A stretch of 64,000 nt of DNA. Source: Mycobacterium gordonae (lineage in GTDB: Bacteria; Actinomycetota; Actinomycetes; Mycobacteriales; Mycobacteriaceae). The position numbers were made by a program, and so were the translations under genes. How positions within the stretch are numbered: position 1 is the first letter of the stretch; every line of letters begins with the position of its first letter. Below are positions 16,713-24,313 of the stretch, piece by piece. A model generated the notes under the pieces. The model was not told where the DNA came from. It worked only from the letters and a program-made list of their open reading frames with translations, and ran no database searches. Location: the NCBI RefSeq assembly GCF_001417955.2, contig NZ_LKTM01000001.1, forward strand, positions 1-64,000. Direction: 5' to 3'.

Positions 16713-17819
16713 ATGAAGACGAACGCCGCGGTCTTGTGGGGTGTCGGCGAGAAGTGGCAAGTCGAAGAAGTCACTCTCGACCCACCCGGGCCCAATGAGG
16801 TCATGGTCAAACTGACCGCGTCCGGGCTCTGCCACTCCGACTACCACCTGGTCACCGGCGACATACCGGTACCGTTTCCGGTCATCGGCGGACACGAGGG
16901 GGCCGGCGTCGTGGCCGCTGTCGGGCCCGGGGTTACCGAGGTCGCCGAGGGTGACTCGGTTGTCCTGAGCTTTCTCCCCGCCTGTGGGAGGTGCTCGTAC
17001 TGCGCGCGTGGCATGACGAACCTGTGTGACCTCGGTGCCGCAATCATTCAGGGCCCACAGCTTGACGGGACATACCGGTTTCATGCACGCGGCGCCGGCG
17101 TGAGCCAAATGTGTTTGTTGGGAACATTTTCCGAATACACAGTGGTGCCCACCGCGTCGGTAGTGCGAGTGGAGGAAGGCAATCGGCTCGACCGGGCAGT
17201 GCTGACCGGATGCTGCGTGCCGACGGGCTTTGGCAGTGTCGTCAACACCGCTCAGGTGCGGCCCGGCCAAACCCTCGTGGTGCTCGGCGTGGGAGGAATC
17301 GGCAGCAACGCGATTCAAGGCGCGAAAGCCGCTGGTGCGCGCCATATCGTCGCGGTAGATCCGGTAGCTTACAAGCGAGACAGGGCAATCGAATTCGGCG
17401 CTACCCACACCACCCCCACGGTTGACGAAGCGCGGAATCTGATGACCGAGCTGACCCGCGGACAGCTCGCGGATGCCTGCATCATCACGACCGATGTAGC
17501 CGAGGGCGCCTATGTCGGCGAGGCGCTCAGCTTGGTAGGCAAACGCGGCAGGGTTGTCGTCACGGCCATCGGACATCCGACTGAATTGTCAATCAGCGGT
17601 TCGTTGTTCGAACTGACCCTGTACGAGAAGTCAATCCACGGGTCGCTGTTCGGATCGTCGAATCCGCGCCACGATATTCCCCGCTACCTCGAGATGTACA
17701 ACCTCGGCCAGTTGAAGCTTGACGAGCTGGTGACCAAGGAATACTCGCTGGATGAGATCAATACGGGGTACGAGGACATGATCGAGGGCCGCAACATTCG
17801 CGGCGTGATCAAATTCTGA
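16713..17819 (+). CDS. NDMA-dependent (mycofactocin-type) zinc alcohol dehydrogenase
   Basis: A 368-residue MDR enzyme. Catalytic zinc ligands Cys40, His61 and Glu62 (LCHSDYH, GGHEGAG) and structural zinc cysteines 91, 94, 97 and 105 are present; GVGGIGSNAIQGAK is the cofactor site. The sequence style (MKTNAAVLWGVGEKWQVEEV, GTFSEYTVVP, SLFGSSNPRHDIPRYLEMY) is that of NDMA-dependent methanol/alcohol dehydrogenases, whose tightly bound NAD is re-oxidised through mycofactocin. The start is fixed by GGAGG 8 bp upstream of 16713. It probably oxidises alcohols made by the divergent P450. Confidence 0.92.
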   Translation: MKTNAAVLWGVGEKWQVEEVTLDPPGPNEVMVKLTASGLCHSDYHLVTGDIPVPFPVIGGHEGAGVVAAVGPGVTEVAEGDSVVLSFLPACGRCSYCARGMTNLCDLGAAIIQGPQLDGTYRFHARGAGVSQMCLLGTFSEYTVVPTASVVRVEEGNRLDRAVLTGCCVPTGFGSVVNTAQVRPGQTLVVLGVGGIGSNAIQGAKAAGARHIVAVDPVAYKRDRAIEFGATHTTPTVDEARNLMTELTRGQLADACIITTDVAEGAYVGEALSLVGKRGRVVVTAIGHPTELSISGSLFELTLYEKSIHGSLFGSSNPRHDIPRYLEMYNLGQLKLDELVTKEYSLDEINTGYEDMIEGRNIRGVIKF

Positions 17820-17832
17820 CACAATCGCTGAA

Positions 17833-18960
17833 TCAGTTGACTACGTGGTGATATTTGGCAACTGCATCAGTGCGATTCGCCGCGCCGAGCTTTCTCAGGA
17901 CATGCTTGACGTGTGTTTTGACGGTCCCCTCGGCCACGAATAAGGCAATCGCAATCTGTGCGTTGGTCTTTCCAGCCGCGAGGCCACGCAAGACATCCCG
18001 CTCGCGGCGGGTCAGATTCCCCGTGACGTCACCGTCACGTGCCCGAAGTGGCGGCCGTCCGCACGACTCTGTGGGCAGGCAGGGATCGAGAGGCTCACCC
18101 GGGGCGGCACCTTCTATCACGGCAACGGTGACGTCGTCGACGAGCTCATCGACACCGCGCGCGTATTCTCTGCAGGCGTGCTGAAGTCCCTTAACCCTGT
18201 CCAGCAGCAGATTTCGCTCGAATGCGATGCCAAGACCCTCGGCGAAAACTGCCAGAACGTCGCGGTCAAACTCGTCCACCAGGGCCGACTGCGGCTGCCG
18301 GTCGGCGTGTAGCAGACCGATGGGCTGGCCCCAGGCAAGCACCGGGGCTGCGACATATGCCTTCGTCTCGGTGAGCGCAACCAATTCGGTGTACACGCGC
18401 GGATTGGTCTGGGGATCGCGAACCACCATCGGCGCACCACGACGCACCATCTCGGCCTCTAGTAGCGCGCCGTTGAGTTTGCGCGGGTGTGCGAGTCCCA
18501 CCTCCACCAACGTATGGGCGAACCCTTCGTCGGCTCCGGTGTAAGCCGAAGATGCCAGCCAGAATCCATGAGCGATGCGCGAGAACAAGATCCGATCGAA
18601 CCCCATGTACTGAGCTTCCGCAGACGCCCGCTCGATGAGCTCGGCCGTAGACCCGGCTTGCCGGAGCCGCCTCACCGCGTCGCGAACCATGACGACCTTG
18701 GCCCTACGCGCCAGCAGGGCATCGAGGATCTCGGCCTGAGCATGTTCCGAACGCACCAGTAGGGCCGCAAGCTGCACGGCCTTTGCTGTGTCCATTTCGC
18801 CCGCAGCAGCTAAGCGCCCGTTGAGCGCGCGACGGACCGCGGATAGCGCGGCGGCTGCCGAGTCGAGGTCGTCGTCGGCAAACCGGGGATGAAGCGCGTC
18901 GGTGCCGACGATTTCCTCTGCGGCGCAGAGGACTTCGCGGGCCAGCTCGACGCCCTTCAC
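17833..18960 (-). CDS. GAF-like domain LuxR-family transcriptional regulator
   Basis: A 375-residue protein from a GTG at 18960 that abuts the WS/DGAT stop. The middle (about residues 110-265) looks like a GAF sensor (VYTELVALTETKAYVAAPVLAWGQPIGLLHADR). The C-terminal 65 residues are a LuxR helix-turn-helix (LTRRERDVLRGLAAGKTNAQIAIALFVAEGTVKTHVKHVLRKLGAANRTDAVAKY). It is the last gene of a minus-strand ADH-hydrolase-WS/DGAT-luxR run and is convergent, 13 bp apart, with the NDMA-type dehydrogenase. Two similar regulators occur at 36953-39192. Confidence 0.88.
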   Translation of the reverse strand: MKGVELAREVLCAAEEIVGTDALHPRFADDDLDSAAAALSAVRRALNGRLAAAGEMDTAKAVQLAALLVRSEHAQAEILDALLARRAKVVMVRDAVRRLRQAGSTAELIERASAEAQYMGFDRILFSRIAHGFWLASSAYTGADEGFAHTLVEVGLAHPRKLNGALLEAEMVRRGAPMVVRDPQTNPRVYTELVALTETKAYVAAPVLAWGQPIGLLHADRQPQSALVDEFDRDVLAVFAEGLGIAFERNLLLDRVKGLQHACREYARGVDELVDDVTVAVIEGAAPGEPLDPCLPTESCGRPPLRARDGDVTGNLTRRERDVLRGLAAGKTNAQIAIALFVAEGTVKTHVKHVLRKLGAANRTDAVAKYHHVVN

Positions 18961-18961
18961 G

Positions 18962-20383
18962 TCAGTCTGCCTTCGCCAGATCGAGCACCTCGTCGAAGCC
19001 TTCGCGTAGGCAGGCCGAGAACGCCGCGGCGTCGGTGACGGCCTCCGGGTCGAAGTTGACCGCAATGCAACATGTTCCGTCGTACGTCACCATCGCAACC
19101 ATTGCCGGGATGCCCGGACGGGGGCCCATCGGATAGATACGGGTTACCCGCGCACCTGCCAAGTACAGCGGACGACCGATCGCACCGAGGTTGGAAGCCT
19201 GCATGTCGGACAGGCCGGTCATCTCACCGGCGATGCGAGTCAGGACGATCCCCGGCAGCCGGCTCAGCACCGGTGCAAGAAGGTCGAGGAATCCGAGGGC
19301 GGGCTCCATGCGCGCGTCGGCGATGAACTCGTGGATCGCGGCGATGCGTGCTTTGGGATCCGGTTCGCCGACCGGCGCCACGAACCTTGCGGCGGCGAAC
19401 CGGTTGGCGCCCATCGGATCGGCGTCCGTGCGAAGGCTGACCGGAATTGCCATCGGCATGGAATCGATTGTCAGGGAAAGCCTTTCGTGATAGCGGCGCA
19501 CCCCGCCGAGGAGGGCGGCGAGGAAGGCGTCGTTGACCGATCCTCCGGCCGACCGACCCGCGGCTTTGAGCTGGTCGAACACTACATCGAAGGTGTCCAG
19601 CCGATAACCGGACCCGCTGCCCGTCAGTGCGGGGGAGTGGGGTGCATCCGGCGGTGACAGCACTCGCCGCAGCGACATGGCAAACTTGACCGCGCCGCTG
19701 GTGGTCCCTACCGGGTCGCCGACAAACTGGCCTGCGAGGTGGAGGGCTTCGCGCAGCGCACCTCCGGGGGCGTTGACGACCTTCCCGGCCAATCGATTGA
19801 GCAGCAATCCTTCCGGCGACTCCGTCGGGCGCGGGTCGGGCACCGGCCGCTCGTCGGCGGGCCCGGGTTCCCGGCCGTGTCCATGTGCCAGATCCAGCAA
19901 CTGCAGCAGGCCAATCCCGTCACTCAAACAGTGATGGGGTTTGAAGAGGTATGCGGCCTGACCGCCGGAGAGGCCCAGCACCAGCAGGGACTCCCAGGGG
20001 GGACGCTCGGGATCGAGCGGTCGGGCGGCGAACTGTGCTGCCAGCGAATGCAATTCGGTCATCGACCCGTCACCGGGCAGCCGCACCCGTTGCAGGTGGT
20101 AACTCAGATCGAAGTGGGGGTCGGGAGACCACGCCGGCGCCACCAGGGACACGAGCGGTTCGACGATGCGTTCGCGCAGTCGCGGGACCCGCTGGGTAAA
20201 CCGGTCGTGGGCGGCGACCAGACGGTCCCAGTCAGGCTCGGTGTCGAGCAACTCGACCATCACCCCGGTGGACCGGGTCCGATAGTCACCACCGGTGCGC
20301 CACATCAGCGCTTCCCAGGCACTGAGGTCTTGGCCGCCACCCCACGAGGCGAGCACGTCAGCTTCGTCGCTGGACATCGTCAC
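18962..20383 (-). CDS. WS/DGAT (wax ester synthase/diacylglycerol acyltransferase) family O-acyltransferase
   Basis: A 473-residue protein with the catalytic motif HHxxxDG at residues 150-156 (HHCLSDG), the PLDPERPPWE motif before it, and the NDAFLAALLGGVRRY and SNLGAIGRPLYLAGARVTRIYPMGP motifs of WS/DGAT enzymes. These transfer acyl-CoA to alcohols or diacylglycerol, making wax esters or triacylglycerol, typically at the inner membrane. The first 26 bp overlap the hydrolase gene. An ATG two codons later (MSSDEA) is an alternative start. Coupling to an alcohol dehydrogenase and hydrolase suggests a specific alcohol is esterified. Confidence 0.92.
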   Translation of the reverse strand: MTMSSDEADVLASWGGGQDLSAWEALMWRTGGDYRTRSTGVMVELLDTEPDWDRLVAAHDRFTQRVPRLRERIVEPLVSLVAPAWSPDPHFDLSYHLQRVRLPGDGSMTELHSLAAQFAARPLDPERPPWESLLVLGLSGGQAAYLFKPHHCLSDGIGLLQLLDLAHGHGREPGPADERPVPDPRPTESPEGLLLNRLAGKVVNAPGGALREALHLAGQFVGDPVGTTSGAVKFAMSLRRVLSPPDAPHSPALTGSGSGYRLDTFDVVFDQLKAAGRSAGGSVNDAFLAALLGGVRRYHERLSLTIDSMPMAIPVSLRTDADPMGANRFAAARFVAPVGEPDPKARIAAIHEFIADARMEPALGFLDLLAPVLSRLPGIVLTRIAGEMTGLSDMQASNLGAIGRPLYLAGARVTRIYPMGPRPGIPAMVAMVTYDGTCCIAVNFDPEAVTDAAAFSACLREGFDEVLDLAKAD

Positions 20384-21278
20384 CCTCCCTGGCCGCCGAG
20401 GCCGTGACGCCGTCGACGCCGCGGGTTACTTCCAGGATCAGATCGGCGACGCGCGCCGGATCGTCGGACATCGGAACGTGTCCCACTCCGCTCAGGCGGA
20501 TGAGCTCCGCCCCCGGCAGACGTTCGAGCATCGGCGAACCGAAGTGCTTGAACGGCAGCACACGATCCTGCTCGGCCCACACCAACCTGACCGGGTAGTC
20601 CCGTTCGGCGGGTAACGGCTCGACCGGGTAGAGGTGAAGCACCCGCAGCAGCGGATCGACCACGGGTGAGTGCCCCGTTGCCTGGATAAGAGTCACCAAC
20701 GTCTCCCGCGGCACCCGATGAGGGTGTGCGACCTGACCCGCCAGCATCGCCCAGCGCAGCAGCCGACGCTCGGTGATTGCTTCGGCCCGGAACGAATTGC
20801 GGGCCAGCGCGCTCAGCAAGAACCGGATGCTACGTGCTGTCACCCTGAGGCGCCGGTGCGACCGCCAGGCCCCGGCCGGGCTGAGCAACACCAGTGATTG
20901 CGCCCGTCCGCGGCGGGCCAGCTCGATTCCTATCCACCCGCCGAGCGAGTTTCCGGCGATGTGCACCTTTTCCAGACCCATGCGGTCGAGCTCGTTCTCG
21001 AGACCATCTACCAGCGCCCGGACCGATGGTGCGACTTGCGAATCCAGTGGCGGTCCGCCGGCGTGCCCGTGCAGAGTCGGCACGATCACCTCGTGGTGGG
21101 GTTCCAGATGCGGCAGGACTGGTGACCAGGCCCGCCAGATCGCCCCGATCCCGTGCAGCAACAGCAAGGGTGTTCCGGTTCCGCCGTGGTGGCTCGGGGT
21201 CAGCTCTAGCCGGGAGACCGCTGCGGGCGCCTTCCGGCGTGGGTTGTTCACCATTGATAGGTTTCGGGACTCGGTCAA
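20358..21278 (-). CDS. Alpha/beta hydrolase
   Basis: A 306-residue alpha/beta-hydrolase. The oxyanion segment LLLLHGIG is near residue 40, the nucleophile Ser is in GNSLGGW, Asp in WAEQDRVLPF and His in GVGHVPMSD near the C-terminus. This is a full catalytic triad as in esterases and C-C hydrolases. It overlaps the ADH gene by ATGA and the WS/DGAT gene by 26 bp, so it is translated as part of one unit. Esterase acting opposite to or with the acyltransferase is plausible; the substrate is unknown. Confidence 0.9.
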   Translation of the reverse strand: MTESRNLSMVNNPRRKAPAAVSRLELTPSHHGGTGTPLLLLHGIGAIWRAWSPVLPHLEPHHEVIVPTLHGHAGGPPLDSQVAPSVRALVDGLENELDRMGLEKVHIAGNSLGGWIGIELARRGRAQSLVLLSPAGAWRSHRRLRVTARSIRFLLSALARNSFRAEAITERRLLRWAMLAGQVAHPHRVPRETLVTLIQATGHSPVVDPLLRVLHLYPVEPLPAERDYPVRLVWAEQDRVLPFKHFGSPMLERLPGAELIRLSGVGHVPMSDDPARVADLILEVTRGVDGVTASAAREGDDVQRRS

Positions 21279-22375
21279 GGTGTCAGCACGACTTTGAGGA
21301 CCTCGCCCCGGAGCTGGGCGTCAACCGCCTCGTTGATCTGCGCCAACGGCATGGTGGTGATCAGCTTGTCGAATGGAAACTTGCCCTGACGGTAGAGATC
21401 GAGGAGATAGGGGATGAACGTTTGCGGGTCGGCATCGCCTTCGACAATGCCCCGAATGGTCAGTCCCAGCAGCGGCGGCTGAAAAAGTCCGACCGAGAAG
21501 ATGGCCTGCGGATCGGGCGGTACGCCGATCAGCCCCAGCATCCCCCGCACTCCGAGAGAAGAAAGAAGTTGCTCCACGACGGAAGCCACTGCGGTGGTGT
21601 CGATGGCGTAATCGGCTCCCTCCGGAACGATCTGGCGGATCTGCTCGTCCAGTGGGCCGTTTTGCGGGTCGAGGGTATGAGTGGCGCCGAGCTCGGTGGC
21701 CAGCAGCCGCCGACTCTCGTGTAGGTCGACCGCGATGATCGAGGCGGCTCCACGTGCCGCGGCGGCCATTACCGCCGACAGACCCACTGCGCCCGCGCCG
21801 GTGATGACCACCGTCGATCCAGGCTGGACATCAAGCGAGTTGAACACAGCGCCGGCCCCGGTCTGAATGCCGCAGCCCAACGGCCCCACGAGTTCGACCG
21901 GTATATCCGCCGGTACCTTGACCACGTTACGTTCGTGGGCCAGCGCATGCGTTGCCAGCGAGGACTGACCGAAGAAGTTGGCTGCGAGTTTTGCACCGGC
22001 AGAGGCTAATCCGGATGACCCGTCGGGTCGGCTCCCGCCAAAGTTGTATTCGAGGAAGTTGTGGCAGTATGCAGGCTCCCCCTTGGCGCAATGGGGGCAG
22101 TTATTGCAGCTGTTAAAGCTGATCGCGACGTGATCACCAACGGTTACGGCGGTGACATCGGCCCCGACGGACACCACGGTGCCGCTGCCCTCGTGGCCGA
22201 GGACGCCAGGAAGCGGAAAGGGTAGGTGCCCTTCCTTGACGGCGATGTCGGTGTGGCAGATGCCGACGCCGGCGATCTGTACCACGATTTCATCGGGCCC
22301 CGGCTCGTGCAGGTCGACCTCGGCAAGCGTGAAGGGCTCTCCGACCTCCTGCACCACGGCGGCTGAGATCTGCAT
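21275..22375 (-). CDS. NAD-dependent zinc alcohol dehydrogenase (aryl/benzyl-alcohol type)
   Basis: A 366-residue MDR dehydrogenase. Catalytic zinc Cys40, His61 and Glu62 (GICHTDIAVK, LGHEGSG), structural zinc Cys90, Cys93, Cys96 and Cys104 (CNNCPHCAKGEPAYC) and Rossmann GAGAVGLSAVMAA. The pattern LEYNFGGSRPDGS ... FFGQSSLATHALAHERNVVKVP is that of benzyl-alcohol dehydrogenases such as AreB/XylB. The start MQISAAVVQEVGEPF at 22375 has GAAAGAGG upstream. It is the first gene of the minus-strand unit ADH-hydrolase-WS/DGAT-luxR. Confidence 0.92.
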   Translation of the reverse strand: MQISAAVVQEVGEPFTLAEVDLHEPGPDEIVVQIAGVGICHTDIAVKEGHLPFPLPGVLGHEGSGTVVSVGADVTAVTVGDHVAISFNSCNNCPHCAKGEPAYCHNFLEYNFGGSRPDGSSGLASAGAKLAANFFGQSSLATHALAHERNVVKVPADIPVELVGPLGCGIQTGAGAVFNSLDVQPGSTVVITGAGAVGLSAVMAAAARGAASIIAVDLHESRRLLATELGATHTLDPQNGPLDEQIRQIVPEGADYAIDTTAVASVVEQLLSSLGVRGMLGLIGVPPDPQAIFSVGLFQPPLLGLTIRGIVEGDADPQTFIPYLLDLYRQGKFPFDKLITTMPLAQINEAVDAQLRGEVLKVVLTP

Positions 22376-22798
22376 CCGATGCCTCTTTCCTGTTCTGCGG
22401 TCGTTTATTTCGACGTGACCGCCGGATGGAATCACCCATCGCCTGTCTGTGCATGCCGAGTTCACCGGCGGGACCTGGCATAGCAGTGCGAGACGGCGGT
22501 GCCGAACCCGACGCTGCGAGTGTGACCCACCGAGCCGCGCCACCGCGTCACCACATCGGGCAGTTCTCTGCCCCGCAGAAGAGGTATTTCGCCCCCACAC
22601 CCTTGGCTGAGCAGGATCCGCTCTACATAGTGAGATGGTCGGGGGCCGCCACAAGCGTCCTGCCCCGGCACGATGCGGGTATGCCCTTTCCCTCCCCGAC
22701 AACGGGGCATGCACTGCCTGGTGTCGGGCCCCCGTTTGTGGTCACGGAGACGATCTACTTCTGGGCCGGGCTCACGAAGAAGAAGAAGTGAGAATGAG
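22376..22798. promoter_or_regulatory. Divergent promoter region between aryl-alcohol dehydrogenase and HAD/acyltransferase genes
   Basis: This 423-bp gap separates two divergent operons and must hold both promoters. The only coding candidate is a short plus-strand frame at 22681-22791. No clear palindrome or repeat was found. Confidence 0.5.
22681..22791 (+). CDS. Possible small protein with lysine-rich tail
   Basis: A 36-residue frame from ATG 22681: MPFPSPTTGHALPGVGPPFV then VTETIYFWAGLTKKKK. It ends 7 bp before the HAD/acyltransferase start, so it could be a coupled leader or small membrane-surface peptide (hydrophobic FVVTETIYFWAGL followed by four lysines). No convincing ribosome site precedes it and I do not recognise it. 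It may be chance. Confidence 0.3.
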   Translation: MPFPSPTTGHALPGVGPPFVVTETIYFWAGLTKKKK

Positions 22799-24313
22799 AT
22801 GACGGGTACGACACCGCCGGTGATCACCGTCGATGAACTCATCGAGCGCATCAAGATGGGACCCAGCGGCCGAAAGGTGGCCGCATTCTTCGACTTCGAC
22901 GGAACCCTGATTCAGGGTTACTCGGCCGGCGCGCTCTACGCCCACCGCGCCCGCAATCTGGAACTGGGACCTGACGAGTTCGTCCGCACGCTGCGCGCCG
23001 CCCTCGGTGGACCCCTCACTGAGGAGGCGTTCAAAGATCTGCTGTCGCAGGGAATCCGGGGTTGGGTGGGCCGCACCGAGGACGACCTCATGGAGCTCGG
23101 GGAGCAACTGTTCGCCCAGGAGATCGCCGGAGCGCTCTTTCACGGAGCGTGGCGACTGGTGCGTGCCCACCAAAACCAGGGTCATACCGTCGTCATCGCG
23201 ACATCCGCGACTCGCATGCAAGCGCAGCCGATGGCCCGCGAACTAGACATCGAGCACCTGCTGTGCACGGAACTCGAGTCGGCGCAGGGCGTGCTCACCG
23301 GTGGGATAGCGGGACGTCCGCCGTGGGGGGAAGGCAAACTGGCCGCGGTCAAGGAATTCGCTCGACGCCACCGCATTTCGCTGAAAGACAGCCACGCGTA
23401 TGCCAATGGCGCAGAGGATGTTCCGCTGTTGGGCGGAGTTGGATTCGCGCACCCGGTCAACCCGGCGCCACTTCTGGCCCGCCGTGCCGCAGAACGTGGC
23501 TGGCCCGCGTTGTATCTCGCCGGCAAGCGAGGCCGCCTGCATCCGATGGCGCTGGCCCGGACTTCGGGGGTGTTCGGCGGCTTTGCCGCCGCCGTGGGTC
23601 TGGGCACCGTGGCTGGGGTGTTGACCAGGGACCGCCGCGGCGGGGTGGACATGGCTACATCGCTATTCGGCCGTCTCAGTGGGCAATTGGGGAACATTCG
23701 GGTCGAGGTCAGCGGTGAGCACCACACCGCTCATCGACCGGCGGTCTTCTTCATCAACCACCAGAGCACGCTCATCGATGCGCTGGTCACCTCGCGCGTC
23801 GTGCAACGAGGCTTCAGTGTCGTTGCCAAGGCAGAGGTCAAGCAGGTGCCGGTGCTTGGCCAGCTCCTCACGCTCGCCGACGTCGCTTTCGTGGACCGAT
23901 CCAGCACGTCGAAAGCCATCTCGGCGATGCAGCCGGCGGTAGAGAAACTTCGCGCCGGGATTTCGATTGTCCTGGCTCCCGAAGGAACCCGATCACTGAG
24001 TCCCCGCATCGGGGTGTTCAAGAAAGGCGGCTTCCACCTGGCCCGCGACGCGGGGGTGCCGATCGTCCCGATCGTTATCCGCAATGCCGGCGAAATCATG
24101 TGGCGCAACGCAAAGGTGGCCCAGGAAGGCACCATAGAAGTCGTCGTCCACGAACCCCTTCCGACCACCAACTGGACCCGAGCCGACATCGATGAGTGGG
24201 TGCCTCGAATGCGCCAGTTGTACATCGATACCCTCGATGACTGGCCGGGCACCGAAGCGGGCAGGGCGTGGTCGGAATCGATTGCGCCGGCTGCCGGGGT
24301 GAGCCGGAAATGA
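22799..24313 (+). CDS. Bifunctional HAD-IB phosphatase / PlsC-like acyltransferase
   Basis: A 504-residue fusion. Residues about 25-235 form a HAD-IB domain (DFDGT at 32-36 with Asp32 and Asp34; the late motif reads NGAEDVPLL with Asn where Asp is common). Residues about 300-480 form a PlsC-type lysophosphatidic-acid acyltransferase domain (NHQSTLID at 320-327, EGTRS at 395-399). The layout resembles M. tuberculosis Rv2483c. The acyltransferase box has five residues between His321 and Asp327 rather than the usual four. It is translationally coupled (ATGA) to a PlsB-like gene, so both likely acylate glycerol phosphate in membrane or storage lipid synthesis. Confidence 0.9.
   Translation: MTGTTPPVITVDELIERIKMGPSGRKVAAFFDFDGTLIQGYSAGALYAHRARNLELGPDEFVRTLRAALGGPLTEEAFKDLLSQGIRGWVGRTEDDLMELGEQLFAQEIAGALFHGAWRLVRAHQNQGHTVVIATSATRMQAQPMARELDIEHLLCTELESAQGVLTGGIAGRPPWGEGKLAAVKEFARRHRISLKDSHAYANGAEDVPLLGGVGFAHPVNPAPLLARRAAERGWPALYLAGKRGRLHPMALARTSGVFGGFAAAVGLGTVAGVLTRDRRGGVDMATSLFGRLSGQLGNIRVEVSGEHHTAHRPAVFFINHQSTLIDALVTSRVVQRGFSVVAKAEVKQVPVLGQLLTLADVAFVDRSSTSKAISAMQPAVEKLRAGISIVLAPEGTRSLSPRIGVFKKGGFHLARDAGVPIVPIVIRNAGEIMWRNAKVAQEGTIEVVVHEPLPTTNWTRADIDEWVPRMRQLYIDTLDDWPGTEAGRAWSESIAPAAGVSRK

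Noticed and set aside
16482..17576. Long upstream extension of the second P450 frame on the minus strand
   Set aside because: It is antisense to the alcohol dehydrogenase with its complete zinc motifs; the P450 starts at about 16481.
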